This document shows positions 22,555 to 34,500 of a stretch of 64,000 bases of DNA, one piece after another. The notes beneath the pieces are model-generated. The model worked only from the letters and a program-made list of their open reading frames with translations, was not told the origin of the DNA and made no database searches. Origin of the DNA: Tubiluchus corallicola. Its lineage: Eukaryota; Priapulida; Priapulimorpha; Priapulimorphida; Tubiluchidae. The stretch covers positions 1-64,000 of the forward strand of contig JAQGDQ010000945.1 in the NCBI GenBank assembly GCA_030141605.1, given 5' to 3'. Numbering within the stretch: position 1 is the first letter of the stretch; each line of letters opens with the position of its first letter. The position numbers and the translations under genes are program-made.

Positions 22555-25500
22555 TATATATATATAATGCTATTCGTTGTTTTAATGTAATGCAATGCAA
22601 TGTAGCAATTTTTCATTAATTTTATCGAGATGTGATGTGAGATCACATAATGCAATTGCTGCACTTCAAGCTGCTGCAGATTAATAACGGGATGTGATAT
22701 GAAATGATATAATGCAATGCAATGCAATGTAACTTCATCTAATTTCAACATAATAGAATGCAGTATAACATAATTTATTGTAATTTAGTGTGAGTGGCCG
22801 TGTATTCACAAGAAAAGCGAAGTCACACTTAATTCACCGAGTGTAATGCAGTGCGTATGTTACGTAATTCAGTGACAATGCAATGCAGTTTTCATTGTGT
22901 CCTGTAATGCGTCCTGTAAATTAGTGTATATAACCTGACATGTAGTATTGACATGATGCAGTTATAAGGAAATGTACCAAATATAGCTTTGTTTTTGTAC
23001 TACAACTTTGTATAGTTATTTTAACATGCATTATTCAATAATTATGCTGCATATGTAAGGATGTATGTAACTTAGTATGCGGGGAAATTCTGGCTTGGAA
23101 TAAACAATATTACTTCTTATCACTATTACTACAATAGATAGGTAATGCATTGCAGCATGATAAATGCAGTGCAGTGTTATCTTGATATACCTTCACATCT
23201 CAGTTCAAACACCACCTCACATTTAGCTAGTTGTAAATGTTTTAAGATGTTTTTGCTTTATTTTTGCAGTGTGATCTCAAGGGATGTATCGCAGAAGCAA
23301 GCTGAAATGGGAGTCTTGAGTAAGAAAGAGCATTTTAATGAGAAACATTGCATGCGATGCTGTGCCACTTTTTCGTTCTTTTTCTGGAAGAAACAGCTCT
23401 GTGTAGAATGCAAGTATTTTGTGTGCAAGGAATGCGCCGCATGGGATAAACTGTGCAGTGTCTGGGTATGCAACGTGTGTGAAAAACAAAGGTACATTCG
23501 TTTTTATTAACTAGCCCAGCTAATTAATGATAATGGTTTTTCAGTTTAAAATTAAGGCAGATAAGTTTTCTGAAGTTTTTTTCTATATTCGTAATGTCGT
23601 CCAAAACACTGTTTTTTTCAATGTGCTAGCTGCTAGTAGCAAGTGTGCTTAGTCAATAAGACCTGCTATTACAAGTGTAGAAGTGTAGCAGATTTTTTTT
23701 GTTTTTCTGTTTCGTGCATTGTGAAACACATAATTCAGATTATTCATGCTTCAAGTGCTTTACATTTTGCACGGGATTTAATTTTATACACTTTGTATAA
23801 AGCTATAATTAAGTAAATTGCAGCACGGTAGTATACTTGTATATGTAAGATACACATACATATGCTGTATATGTAAGATGGGTCTTTTAAATGAAACCAA
23901 ATCATTTGTTTTTATCCCAATAAAAATATGTAGAAGATAAGTATAAATTAATTAACCAAACGAATGGGAAGGATGGCGAAAAAAAATCAATTATCGGATC
24001 AGCCACTCCAGCTTGCAACTTGTATTTAAATAAGACCCTGTAACTTTGATTTACAAATTTTTTTATTGTCGCACGCTTTTGTCAAGTTAAGTACACATGT
24101 ATCTGCACATTTTTTGTTTGATAGCAGAGTGGAATAAATAACAGAGCATCCCACATGTTAATCAGATAAGTCACTTTTCAGGTGGATATGTGGCAAATGC
24201 CGTTATCGTGAGGAAGCAGTTGGACCTCAAATCTCTATTCTTTTGAGTTGCAGTTAGTCGTTGCTTATAAAACTCAAGAATAATCTTGCTATATCTAAAA
24301 AAATGTTTAATTATTTTGTGCAGAGATCTGACATTGGCTGCCTGCGATTGGTTCTACTTCAATGTGCGGCAGAAGTTTCGACATTTTGGCAGTTCTAAGG
24401 TCATACGGAGTCTGTATAAACATGGAATTACGGGAAAAACTCGTAAGTTATCAATAGTTTTCCAGCACTATTCAGTCATAAACTGCTTGTATGTTATAAT
24501 TAGTTGTTTTTTAACAATTTTTCTTAAATCTAGAATTATACTAATTTGCACTAAATGTAATGCATTCTGTAGTGCTGATGTTTTCTAGTGTTGCTGCCGT
24601 CAATGTTGCATGCAGTGACCTTGTTTTGGAATTGGACATTGTGCAGAAATCTTGTTATATTTTCTCACAGTCTTTGCTTCCACCGCCTCCACCCCACCCT
24701 GCCCCATTATTATGAACAATAAGCTTGCTTGCCTTTCTATTGTATAAACTGTATGAACCGGAAACGTTTGAACCATTTTTGGTCTCTAATGGGTTTAAGT
24801 AAGTAATAAATTATTTACAAAAACGACTGGATACTAGCTCAGTCTAACTCTAACACATATATTTTGTAAATTTTTTATAAATGTCATCATTGTCAGTATT
24901 TGTCCCTGATTTACAGGTAATGCTAAACAAACTTAAACTAATCAGCTCACCTGAGCTAGCCATGATTTTCATCTGTATTACTCTCAGATAAAATAGTTGA
25001 TAATCTGTTCCCCATGTATTCGGTTGAATTTTTTATCGGAGATTAGTGGTTATGTCTTGGATGTGAAATTCGCATGTGTGAAAGCAGTACCACAATTTTT
25101 TTCTATTCTTGTAATTATACACCAATAGTTGTTGCAGTTTCTAAAATTCTCAAACTGCTTAATCACCTGCACTTTGTTTTATGTTAGGACCCGCAATAGA
25201 AGCCAATGAGACATCAGATTCTCACCGAGAACAACTTAGTGAAGAAGAGATTGAAGTATGGGAGCACATCGAGCAATTAGTAGAACATACGATAGGTGAA
25301 GGACTACGTTACAGTCAAACCAGCACGATGTTTAATCATGCAGATTGTAAGTTTTGAAGATTTCTTTGATTAGAAGCGTTTTTGTCTGAAAGTATGGTTA
25401 CTTTTTTAAACGGTTGAAGCCCGACCTGAGCATAAGATAGTGAAGTTGGTGTGTCGACCAAATTGACTTTTTGAAGGGAAATTTCTGTTTTCAATGAGAG

Positions 25501-28500
25501 CTTGGAATAGACTCTTCAGAAGCTTATTGTTATAGCACACTGTTAATCAGCACCGCGTTTTCAGAAGGTGAACAAATATAGATTACCGAATTAATTTTTG
25601 CTTTTTCTTAGGTTTTCTTAATTCTTTTGTTTTAGTTTTTAACAAATAACCATTGATCATTGTTTCATAGAGAACAACAAATTTTACAAAATGTCATTCA
25701 ACATGGTTAAGATGCATCCAAGTAAAACCATAATGGCAGCTACAGATTAAATAATTATAATTCTTTTACTTGCTAATTAAAATTGTTCAATTATCAGCCA
25801 CACCTCAAGGTGCACAGAGATTGTTACTAGGGTATAATTATGAACGTCAAACCTGAAACGTTTCAAATACGTAGTTTCAGGTATGAAGAGGCAATTTTGT
25901 TGATTTTAACTTTTTATGTAGACAGTAGTTTACGTGCTGCTTTAAAGTAATTGGTTTTTTGGAGATGGCTTTGGTGATTTTACCCTTTTTGGCATGTCTA
26001 AATGTTGTGTGTGTCCAAAGCATCTTAGTTTGAGATGTGGGTCTGCTGATTTTTCTGTGTTGGCTATATGGAGTGTTCATTAATGTTATTTTTGCTGGTT
26101 TGCTGGGAATTTTTTGTGGAGCATCGAGAAACTCTGAAAGTCTGAGCATAATCTGTTTTTACTTTGAACATGTTAAATGGTCTTTGTTGGCTTGAGTGCA
26201 GCGTGCAAAGCCGACATGTTTGTATTTCATATCTACTCAACCCGAAATGATTTGTCATCAGAATTTGGCATATATCAGAAAAGCACTGTAGTTCCTTCAC
26301 CTAGGCTCATAACTTATGAATCCCATTGTAATTTATACACAGTATACACCAGTAGTGTACCACTAGTGCACTATGAGAAAGTTTGCTGGAATTCACCTGG
26401 CCTGCTTTAACATCACCACTTATATGACATCCAGTATCTAATGTATCCATGGCAAAGTGTGATGCCTATCTGGTTTTAAATAAGCTACACATCAGTTTGC
26501 TTGCTTAGTCCGTTTGGCAGAGACAGCAAACATTTGTAGATTGGATCGCTGTAATGGTTTGCATCTCAGTAATGGATAAACATTTGTAAATTCATTCAGT
26601 ATTTCTTTTATCTAAAAATTTAAATAGTTCCCAGTAACAACAATTTTTATGACTGCTAGAGGCTTTGGTGAGCGCTCAAGCCAAAAATCTGAAATGTGGG
26701 TAAGACTTCTTTTCCTTTTTTGTTTTCTGATATTTTTGGCTGCTTTATTTACTGCAGTAAGGAATGGAATTGCCACATGTTATGCATTTGATAAGAATTC
26801 TTGCTTTCTGAGTTCATGGAGGTGGATTTTTGCCTTTTTTCTTGCACTTTAGTTGTCATTGAAAATTCTCGGTTTTGGCATGGTTTTCTTTCACTTGACA
26901 GCTTCTTCTCAATGCTTAGCTGCTTGATACACTTCATTTGTTTATTATGTCAATTCCATCGTAATTTGATCGATCCAATGCAAGGTTGACTCGTTCCCGG
27001 TTAAAACCTCTTTCAGATCGGTACTTTGTGGAAACTAACCATAGCTGTTTAAAAGAAGTTTTATTACAGCTTTCACAATCTCTACTGTCTTCTATGGCAA
27101 GTAAGTCAAGCTGCACTGCGTTTGCAGATGTATACTTTCCTTTTCTTTTGAATCTTGAGGATATAGAAGTTTTTCAGTAAAAGTGAATGTGCATGCCAAA
27201 ATTGTTTTTCTGAAACTTTTTAAAATAAACTGCATTTAACTAAATAGTGTAAAGAGTTTTGAATTCCTAGAGTTTTACTAAATACTACTAAAGAAAAAAG
27301 CATTAATAGTTGTTGAATCTTTTTTTCTTACAAATTGGATAAACGGCTTGGTTTCATAAGCAAGCCTCAACTGTGAGAAAGAGAAAAAAGTTTCTCATCA
27401 TTCATTCTTTAAAATATAAACATATTTTTTAAAGTTCAAATTAGCATTTAACTTAGAAGTAGAAAGGTTCTGAAAATTGCAAATTGGCTAAGATTGGAAT
27501 CCAGAGCCTTGTGATATTAGGCCATATGATGTAGTCATTTGAGCTATCAATCTTCGTGGCTAAAGCACACTTTTGGAAACAAATGATTTTTAGAATTTTT
27601 AGTGTGCTAGCTGAGAGTCAAATGTCTCACTAAATTTTTATGGCTGCTACAATGTTGCATGGTGGCGTTGATCATAAAATAGATGCCGTAAAGCAACTAG
27701 AATACTTAATAATTTTTTAAACTTATGTTTCTTAAATTTCATTGGCTTTAAAGTGTTTATGAATTGCTTTAGGAGTGTCAGGATACAGGAGTTGTCACAA
27801 ACCCCTTAATTGTATGCACATTGTACACAATTCTGTTTTTGTAGAAATTTGGTATATAAAAATTCATTTGCATCTAACATAGACATAGACATAGACATGG
27901 ACATAGACATTTTATTTATCTCCTCATTTACACCAGAATACAAATAGATTATTATTGCATTAGTTATTAATTAAACAGGATAAATTATGCTTAAAGGAAA
28001 GAGTTAGAGGGTGCAGGAGAATGGGAGACCAATTGATCATCAAGTCAGCTACCCAACCTAACGTGCTACTTAGTTGCCAAAAGTTGTCAATGATTATGAA
28101 AAATAAGGGTTGTAATAAAAAATCGCTCCTTGAGCAGTCATTTAGGAAACCAACGATTCAGTATGATGCTGTTAAAAACTTTTTTGGTTTCCATAATAAT
28201 GCTCAAAAAAGCATTAATAATTGGAAAATTTAAAATAAGAAGTGAAATGAAAATTGTAATATATATTGCTACTGTATACTTAGTTTAAATGTAGTGGATA
28301 TTACATTCTCTGATAGTACTAAAATCATGCAACACGCCATACAAATATGCAAGTTTGCTTGCAACTAAGGCCTTAAACTGCATTTATACCTAATGAAATT
28401 AATATTAGCTGTTCATTGTGTGTTAACGAAATTGAAAGAAACTGTTTATGTGTGTTTTTTCTTATTAACCTGTTGCTTGTAGCTATTTTCTTTTGAGATG

Positions 28501-31500
28501 AAGCTTGAAATTTGTTATAAATGATGGTGCATGAGTAACTTTCAACCATGCATATCATTAAGAAGTTTTTTAACACTTTATTTTGTGTATATCTCTGGAA
28601 TCCCTATTTTTCTACTTTTTCTAGTTTAGCGCTAGTTACTACTGCACAGAATTTCAGAATTGAAATGTGACTTTAAGTTTTTTAAAAATTGGCTACTACC
28701 TAGAAGAACCATCTGCGTCAATTGACAACAACACATATTGCACATTTTAAATTATCACAAAATACTGACATCATAATGGTAAACGCAAATGTAAATCTGT
28801 GAACATATATCAGTGATTGTAAGTCAGCAACCTCTTTTGACGTCTTATTGCAGCTAGAAACTTGGTGATCTGAACTTTCTTGACAGTCAACTCTCAGGTG
28901 CCAGATGGCTTGACTCAGTGCAGGTCGCAAAACTGCGAAATCTGCCATTAGATGAATCATTATACTTGTTCTGTATAAACTGCTTCAATTTTATATGGAT
29001 TCAGTTAACTTTTTCAGGTATCATTGAATTTCAGCAATATCTGGCTGATAACTACCAGTTTTACTTTTGTATAGGAATGAAAACTGTGACTGCGTCAGTT
29101 GACGCATTCTGGTCTTTCTGAGAAGTAAACTTTTTCTGTCTTTCTAGTGTTAAGACTACTGTGTACCTAGGGACAATTGTGTACCTAAAATGAACTTGTG
29201 GATATTGTTTTAAAACCACGTTTGGAATTTTCTAGATGATGGTGTCGATGGAGTAGCTACACCTATGGAGAGGCATGCTATGGTGAAAGAGTTACTTCAA
29301 CAAATGATGAAGGATGTTGACAGATTACCTTTGATGAAGGTAACCCACATTCACGTTTCATGTAGCAGATGAGAGAATGGACTTTTGCACATTGTAGTAG
29401 GACTTTACTTATCCAAACTAACAACTACCCGAGCGTATTTGGATAATTGATTTTTGGCATAAATAATCACAATTAGAAAGCAGAAGCAGTGTAGTTTATG
29501 GAAACTGCTTGTTTCTGCATTGCATGCAAGATGTAACATATCATATTGGTCTCTTTCCAGAGATTGGGTATAAAGGTCATGGTACCTGATTTGCAAATTA
29601 TGTATCTTTTCATCATGTAGACCAAAATTCATAGGGTCATTGGATATTGATATTTATTTTAGTTTTTATTATGTGACTGGACAGTTAATGTTGTCACTTA
29701 CTTTTTTATTTTTAGCTAGTGGCTTTTATTTTAAGATCCTAATGAAAATTTGACAGAAATTTATTTCATTTAATCTCGTTTGGTCACCTCACATTTTTTG
29801 AGTGCAGTATTCATTGCTTAGAGAATAAGAAATAACACATACTGTTTGCATGCATTCTTTAAGGATGGAGAAATAATTGACGAAGATAAAGAAGAACTTG
29901 CTCAAACATATGAAGATGTTCTTGCTTCTGCTATTATTAATAAGGTAGATATTTGGTGTGTCATTTTTCTGCCTTGTTTAGAATGTTTTTAAAGCATGCC
30001 CACAAGGGTAAGTGAAAGAAATAGCAGTGTTAAATGCCGTTTTTTTGGTTTTTTTGGCAATTTCAGAACGAATGTTTCGGCTTTCTTGTCACATCTTTTC
30101 ATCTTTTTGGGTCTGATAAACAAGTAATTTAACAAAATTGGCTATATTTATTGTTACTTTTGGAAATTTTAAAGTAATATGACTAGGATAAGCGGTTGAA
30201 AAATTTCAACGGTCAGAATAGTGGCATTGCCATGCCCAAGCTTGTGAAAATTTTTTGACATTTTTGTTAACTTTTTTTAATGTTTACGTTGGCTCATGCC
30301 TTGATATGTTATGTATTCAAATTCGTTTTTGTTGTAAAGCCAGTAAGCAATGCTGTCCTAATACCAAATTTAAAAAAGTGGCTGTAGTGTTAATTTTAGA
30401 CATTTAGAGAAATGCAAAAACTCATAATAAGTTGTTAACTGGTGCATTATTTACTTTTAGATTGTTTATGATCATCAGTGTCGTGTAGCTAATTCAATGC
30501 ATCAAAATATAGAAGACGAGCAGCGACTGAACAAATGTTTAGAAATTTGTTGGCCACTTGGCGAAGTATGTGCTTAGCTGTTTTATATCATCTTCTCTTT
30601 ATAGATTAATAATGTGTGCAATTGGGAAAAAGGTATTGGAACATCTATTGTATAGTCATAATACTTTATCAAAACTCTAATTTATATAGTAGAGTTTATT
30701 CGAGAATGTGGTTTAGCTTGACAGTAAAAATACTATCATTTTCTCAGATATTTCTGTAACTTTCAATTTTCTTACATGATTAAATGATGTTTTGTGTTTT
30801 ACATGTGCTGTATGCTTGTTGAAGCACTTATTGTCACATATTGCAGCACCAATAGCAATTTTTTAAACCCAGTACTAAGGTGAATAAATTGTTGTGGCAA
30901 GACGGTAACCTAATTAATTATGAAGGATACTCATTTAGGACGAGATCTTGAATTCAACGACCACCCATCTGTTGGCTGACTAGACTTGGTATTGCTTAAC
31001 TTCGGTCACTAAGGAACACTGAACTTGATCAGTGAATCAGATTTAGTAGTCTTTTTGGCCAATTTTATTTGCCCTATGTGTAAAAATCATTAAGCCAATT
31101 TCACACATTTGTTCCATGATCTAGCAATTGGCAGAGGTGAAATAGTAGTGTATTTTCATTACATCGTTTTTGACTGTCAGTTAGGATTTGCAATTTTCTC
31201 ATGATATTGTTACTGCAAAATGCCAAAAAATGGTGTACTTAAATTACTTAAATTGTCTAATGTGGACTTTTGGTGACAAATGTTTTGTTACTGGTGGTAT
31301 ATTTTAGGCTGATGTCTCTGGTATGAGTAATGAAGATGGGATGGTTAGCTCACCCGTAGATGGTGGTATGGTTCTTGCACTTGATAGTGACGAGGAAGTA
31401 GATGCTCACTGGGAGGGACTCGATCATCTACAGTATCACACGGTAAATTTGCTGTTCTTCGTGTTATCACATCTTTAAGTTGGTTATTATATATGCAAAT

Positions 31501-34500
31501 CAATGATTTTCCAAAACCCTGAATAAATGATAGGCAACAGTGGCCTTCTTTTTGGGGCTGCAAACAACTGTTTACTCAATTTTTTAACTTTTTTGCACTT
31601 CAGCTGTGTTCTGGAGTACTAATAATGATTTATTTTATGATTAGCCATTATTTGCTACATTATGATTAAACAACAATACAGAATTTTGTTTTGCTGTGTC
31701 AGGTGGCTTACAGTGATAAGAAACTATAACAAGTAGAGAAATGGAAAAGTCTTTCTATAGAAAAATTACCTTGTTTTCTAAATGAATCTTGTGTCCATGC
31801 AGAGAATACCGTTGGCAACTTTTGCAGAATCTTCATTTTCTTAATTAATGTAGCTCGTTACTGTGAGTGGCTAATGGTCTTGTTCGGGGTGATATATATA
31901 TATATATATATATATACATACATATATATATAAACAGAACGGTCCTTTGAACATAGTCTCAGCTGTAAGTTTATAATGCCTCATATCTGCATTTTAAGAA
32001 GACCAATATGCTGGCACATTGTTTCAATTTGTTTGTGCGAATTCTATTATTTATATTCTTCTACTTGATTTATGCTCTGTTATAAAACAGGTCAGGCATT
32101 TTCATACCCTCCTATACCCTTTGCACTAGGTGGCATAGTCTGGGCGGTCGTGAGTTCAATACTGTGGCTGGGTTATATCAAATACTTTAAACTTTATACA
32201 CTAAGTCACTGCCTGGTGCGTGGTATTTAAGGTAAAAGCAGAGTAATTATAGTCTCTGTTATGTAAGTGTAGATTTGTTATTTAGAGTCGGCAAAAAAGT
32301 TCTTTGAGCTTATGTTGATTGTTAATCCAAAAGCCGATTTTGAATAAAGGTTATTATTATTATTATGATGATGATGATGATTATTCTAATTATTATTATT
32401 GTTATTATTACTATTATTATTATTAATGCAATTTAATTACAGGTGAAATTACCTGAGATACTGTGTAGTGATACTGAAGATACAGTTGGTGATAATTGGT
32501 ATTTTAAAAATGAAGACATTCTGCAAGCTTATAATCGACTTTCGGAGAGCAAGATTGCTGTTTCTCTTGATGAGTCAGTTTTTATGACCACTCCGTACGA
32601 GAGAGATGCCATCAAGCCAAAAATAGGTGAAAGGTACGACATGACATATACATAGATCTGTGCAGCTATGTGTTTACCTGCTTGAATTGGGTTTAGTGCT
32701 TGCTTTCACCTTTATGAAGTTAATATCAATGTGGAAAAATGGCAAAAATCAAAATTGTTGACTTTGATCAGAAGAAACTTACTTAATAGATTGGCTTAAT
32801 AAATTCCTTTGCTGTCTGCCTTTTGCTGGGGAAACTTACAAATTTAGAAACAGCCAAGTAAGCCATATTGGGTAGCACAGTATTCTAATTATTTAGCTAG
32901 TAAGCTAAATATAACTGACTTTATTTGCCTGGGACTTTTGATGATGTGCAGTTTTGTTGCAGAGATGTAGATGAGCTCTCTGAATTGTCTGAAGAAAGCC
33001 TCACCATTTTTGATATGGATCACAAAGTTGATGTTAAGTCTGCACGGGAATTTCGTGAGAACAACCTTGTCAACTATGGACGCTACAGGCAGGAAGTGGC
33101 AATGAGAAAAGATCTACAGCTGGAACTCGACCCGGCATACAGGTAATAAAGATTGTGATGTTGAAATGCATTTACAATAGAGGCTAATGTGTTATTATAC
33201 TTTGAGTAATAATTAAGGTGTTCAAGCTTTTTAAAAAAGCTTTTTACTAACAACAAAAAGGAGAATTACAAAGTTTTAAAAGAGACATGTGTAATATTAA
33301 CTTGGGGTTTTATTCATATTTCTGAGTTGCCCACATTGCCAAATCGTAGTTTGATACTTTTCACAGTGATTTTGAAAATAACTTCCAGTCATTTGATTAA
33401 AATTGCATGGATTACAAACAATTGAAATTCTGGTTAAATTAAATTTATTGATATTTTACACAATTTGATTTGGTGAATGGAGATTTGCCATCGGGTAATC
33501 GTCTAATTGGTCTCTTATGAGTCACCTGGTTTTTGGATTTTTAAAGTCATATAATCAACCGTATTGGAATATAGATTGTTGGTATCTGTTTAATTTGTAA
33601 TCTTATCTGTACAGTTTTTAGTTTTTGTGTATTAATTTTTTTAACTATGTTTTTGTGTTTTTACTTATGCATTTTTACTCTTTTATAAGATTGCCTAATA
33701 AATGAAATGAAATAACCAGTGGCGGCTCGTGTATAGGCACTGTGGAATTGCAGCACCCCCTATTTATACTTGTACATACTTGTAAATCCTTGTATGGAGC
33801 CAGAGCACGGAAGGAAATTTACTTTATATGTTTGTTTCGTTTTACACGGCACTAAAACAATGGTAAAAATTTTCTGAAGCAGCACCCCGACTGATCTTAG
33901 CTACGAACCTCCACTGGAAATAACTACATCATGTAAATATTACAAGCACACTTAGACCCAAAGTCTTTAAGATATTGATCTGTGTTCCGATTTTGGCATT
34001 TTTCGTTGTCGTTATACTTCCTGCGTCAAAACAAATTTCTGCGGTGATTATTGAATTTCTCCCATTAGACATTTGTTGACTTTTATAATGTGCACAAATC
34101 AATGGAAGCATGTTTGTATGTGTAATGCTGATTTTCATTAAAATTTCTCTCATACTCATTTATGTTTAGTGTCCTAAGTTTAGCAGAGCTGTGATCTAAT
34201 TTAAAGTTTTTTTGTTTCTGTTTTAATAAATTTTCTGGCTTTTTAGTGGTTATGATGATTATTTCATGGATGTTGCGTATCGTAAAGCAGAATTTGATGC
34301 TTTGCGAGCCGAACTCAGCGAAAGGGACAAGTTAACGTCGTTGGATACATCTTTAGATACACATCTCTCGGATGCTGATCGTCTAGAATCAAGTACCATG
34401 AGATCGGATGATTCTAAGAGGTTGTCGATCAGTTCTTCTGTGTTCGATGAAAGCTTGTTGGAGGATGCTAGCTTCACAAGAAAGGTAATGCATCTGCATA

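Larger units (their letters stand above)
19088..24442 (+). other. Rab-binding domain exons 1-3 (helix + FYVE-type zinc finger + WFY motif)
   Basis: Exon 1 encodes the first helix (LRPDECEKILSVVQKDLDLR, residues 10-29). Exon 2 encodes a full zinc finger with ligands C64, C67, C81, C84, C89, C92, C104 and C107. Exon 3 encodes DWFYFNVRQKFRHFGSSKVI (119-138), which fits the WFY...F..FGS.KV signature of the MyRIP/melanophilin (Slac2) branch better than that of the Slp branch. The start is the first ATG in frame (MGRKVNLAYL), placed as expected just before the helix. Intron 1 is 4.1 kb. Confidence 0.9.
25347..29235 (+). other. Introns around optional exon 5
   Basis: 3.9 kb between exon 4 and the exon at 29236, interrupted only by the candidate exon 27017-27100. 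It contains a short (ACATAG)n repeat at 27878-27910 and an inverted-repeat pair at about 28705/29115. The other open frames (25877-26410, 28021-28233) have no support. Confidence 0.6.

Noticed and set aside
27485-27560. tRNA-like minus-strand sequence (GATAGCTCAAATGACTAC...GGATTCCAATC)
   Set aside because: A- and B-box-like words are present but no cloverleaf with paired acceptor stem can be drawn; at most an old SINE head.
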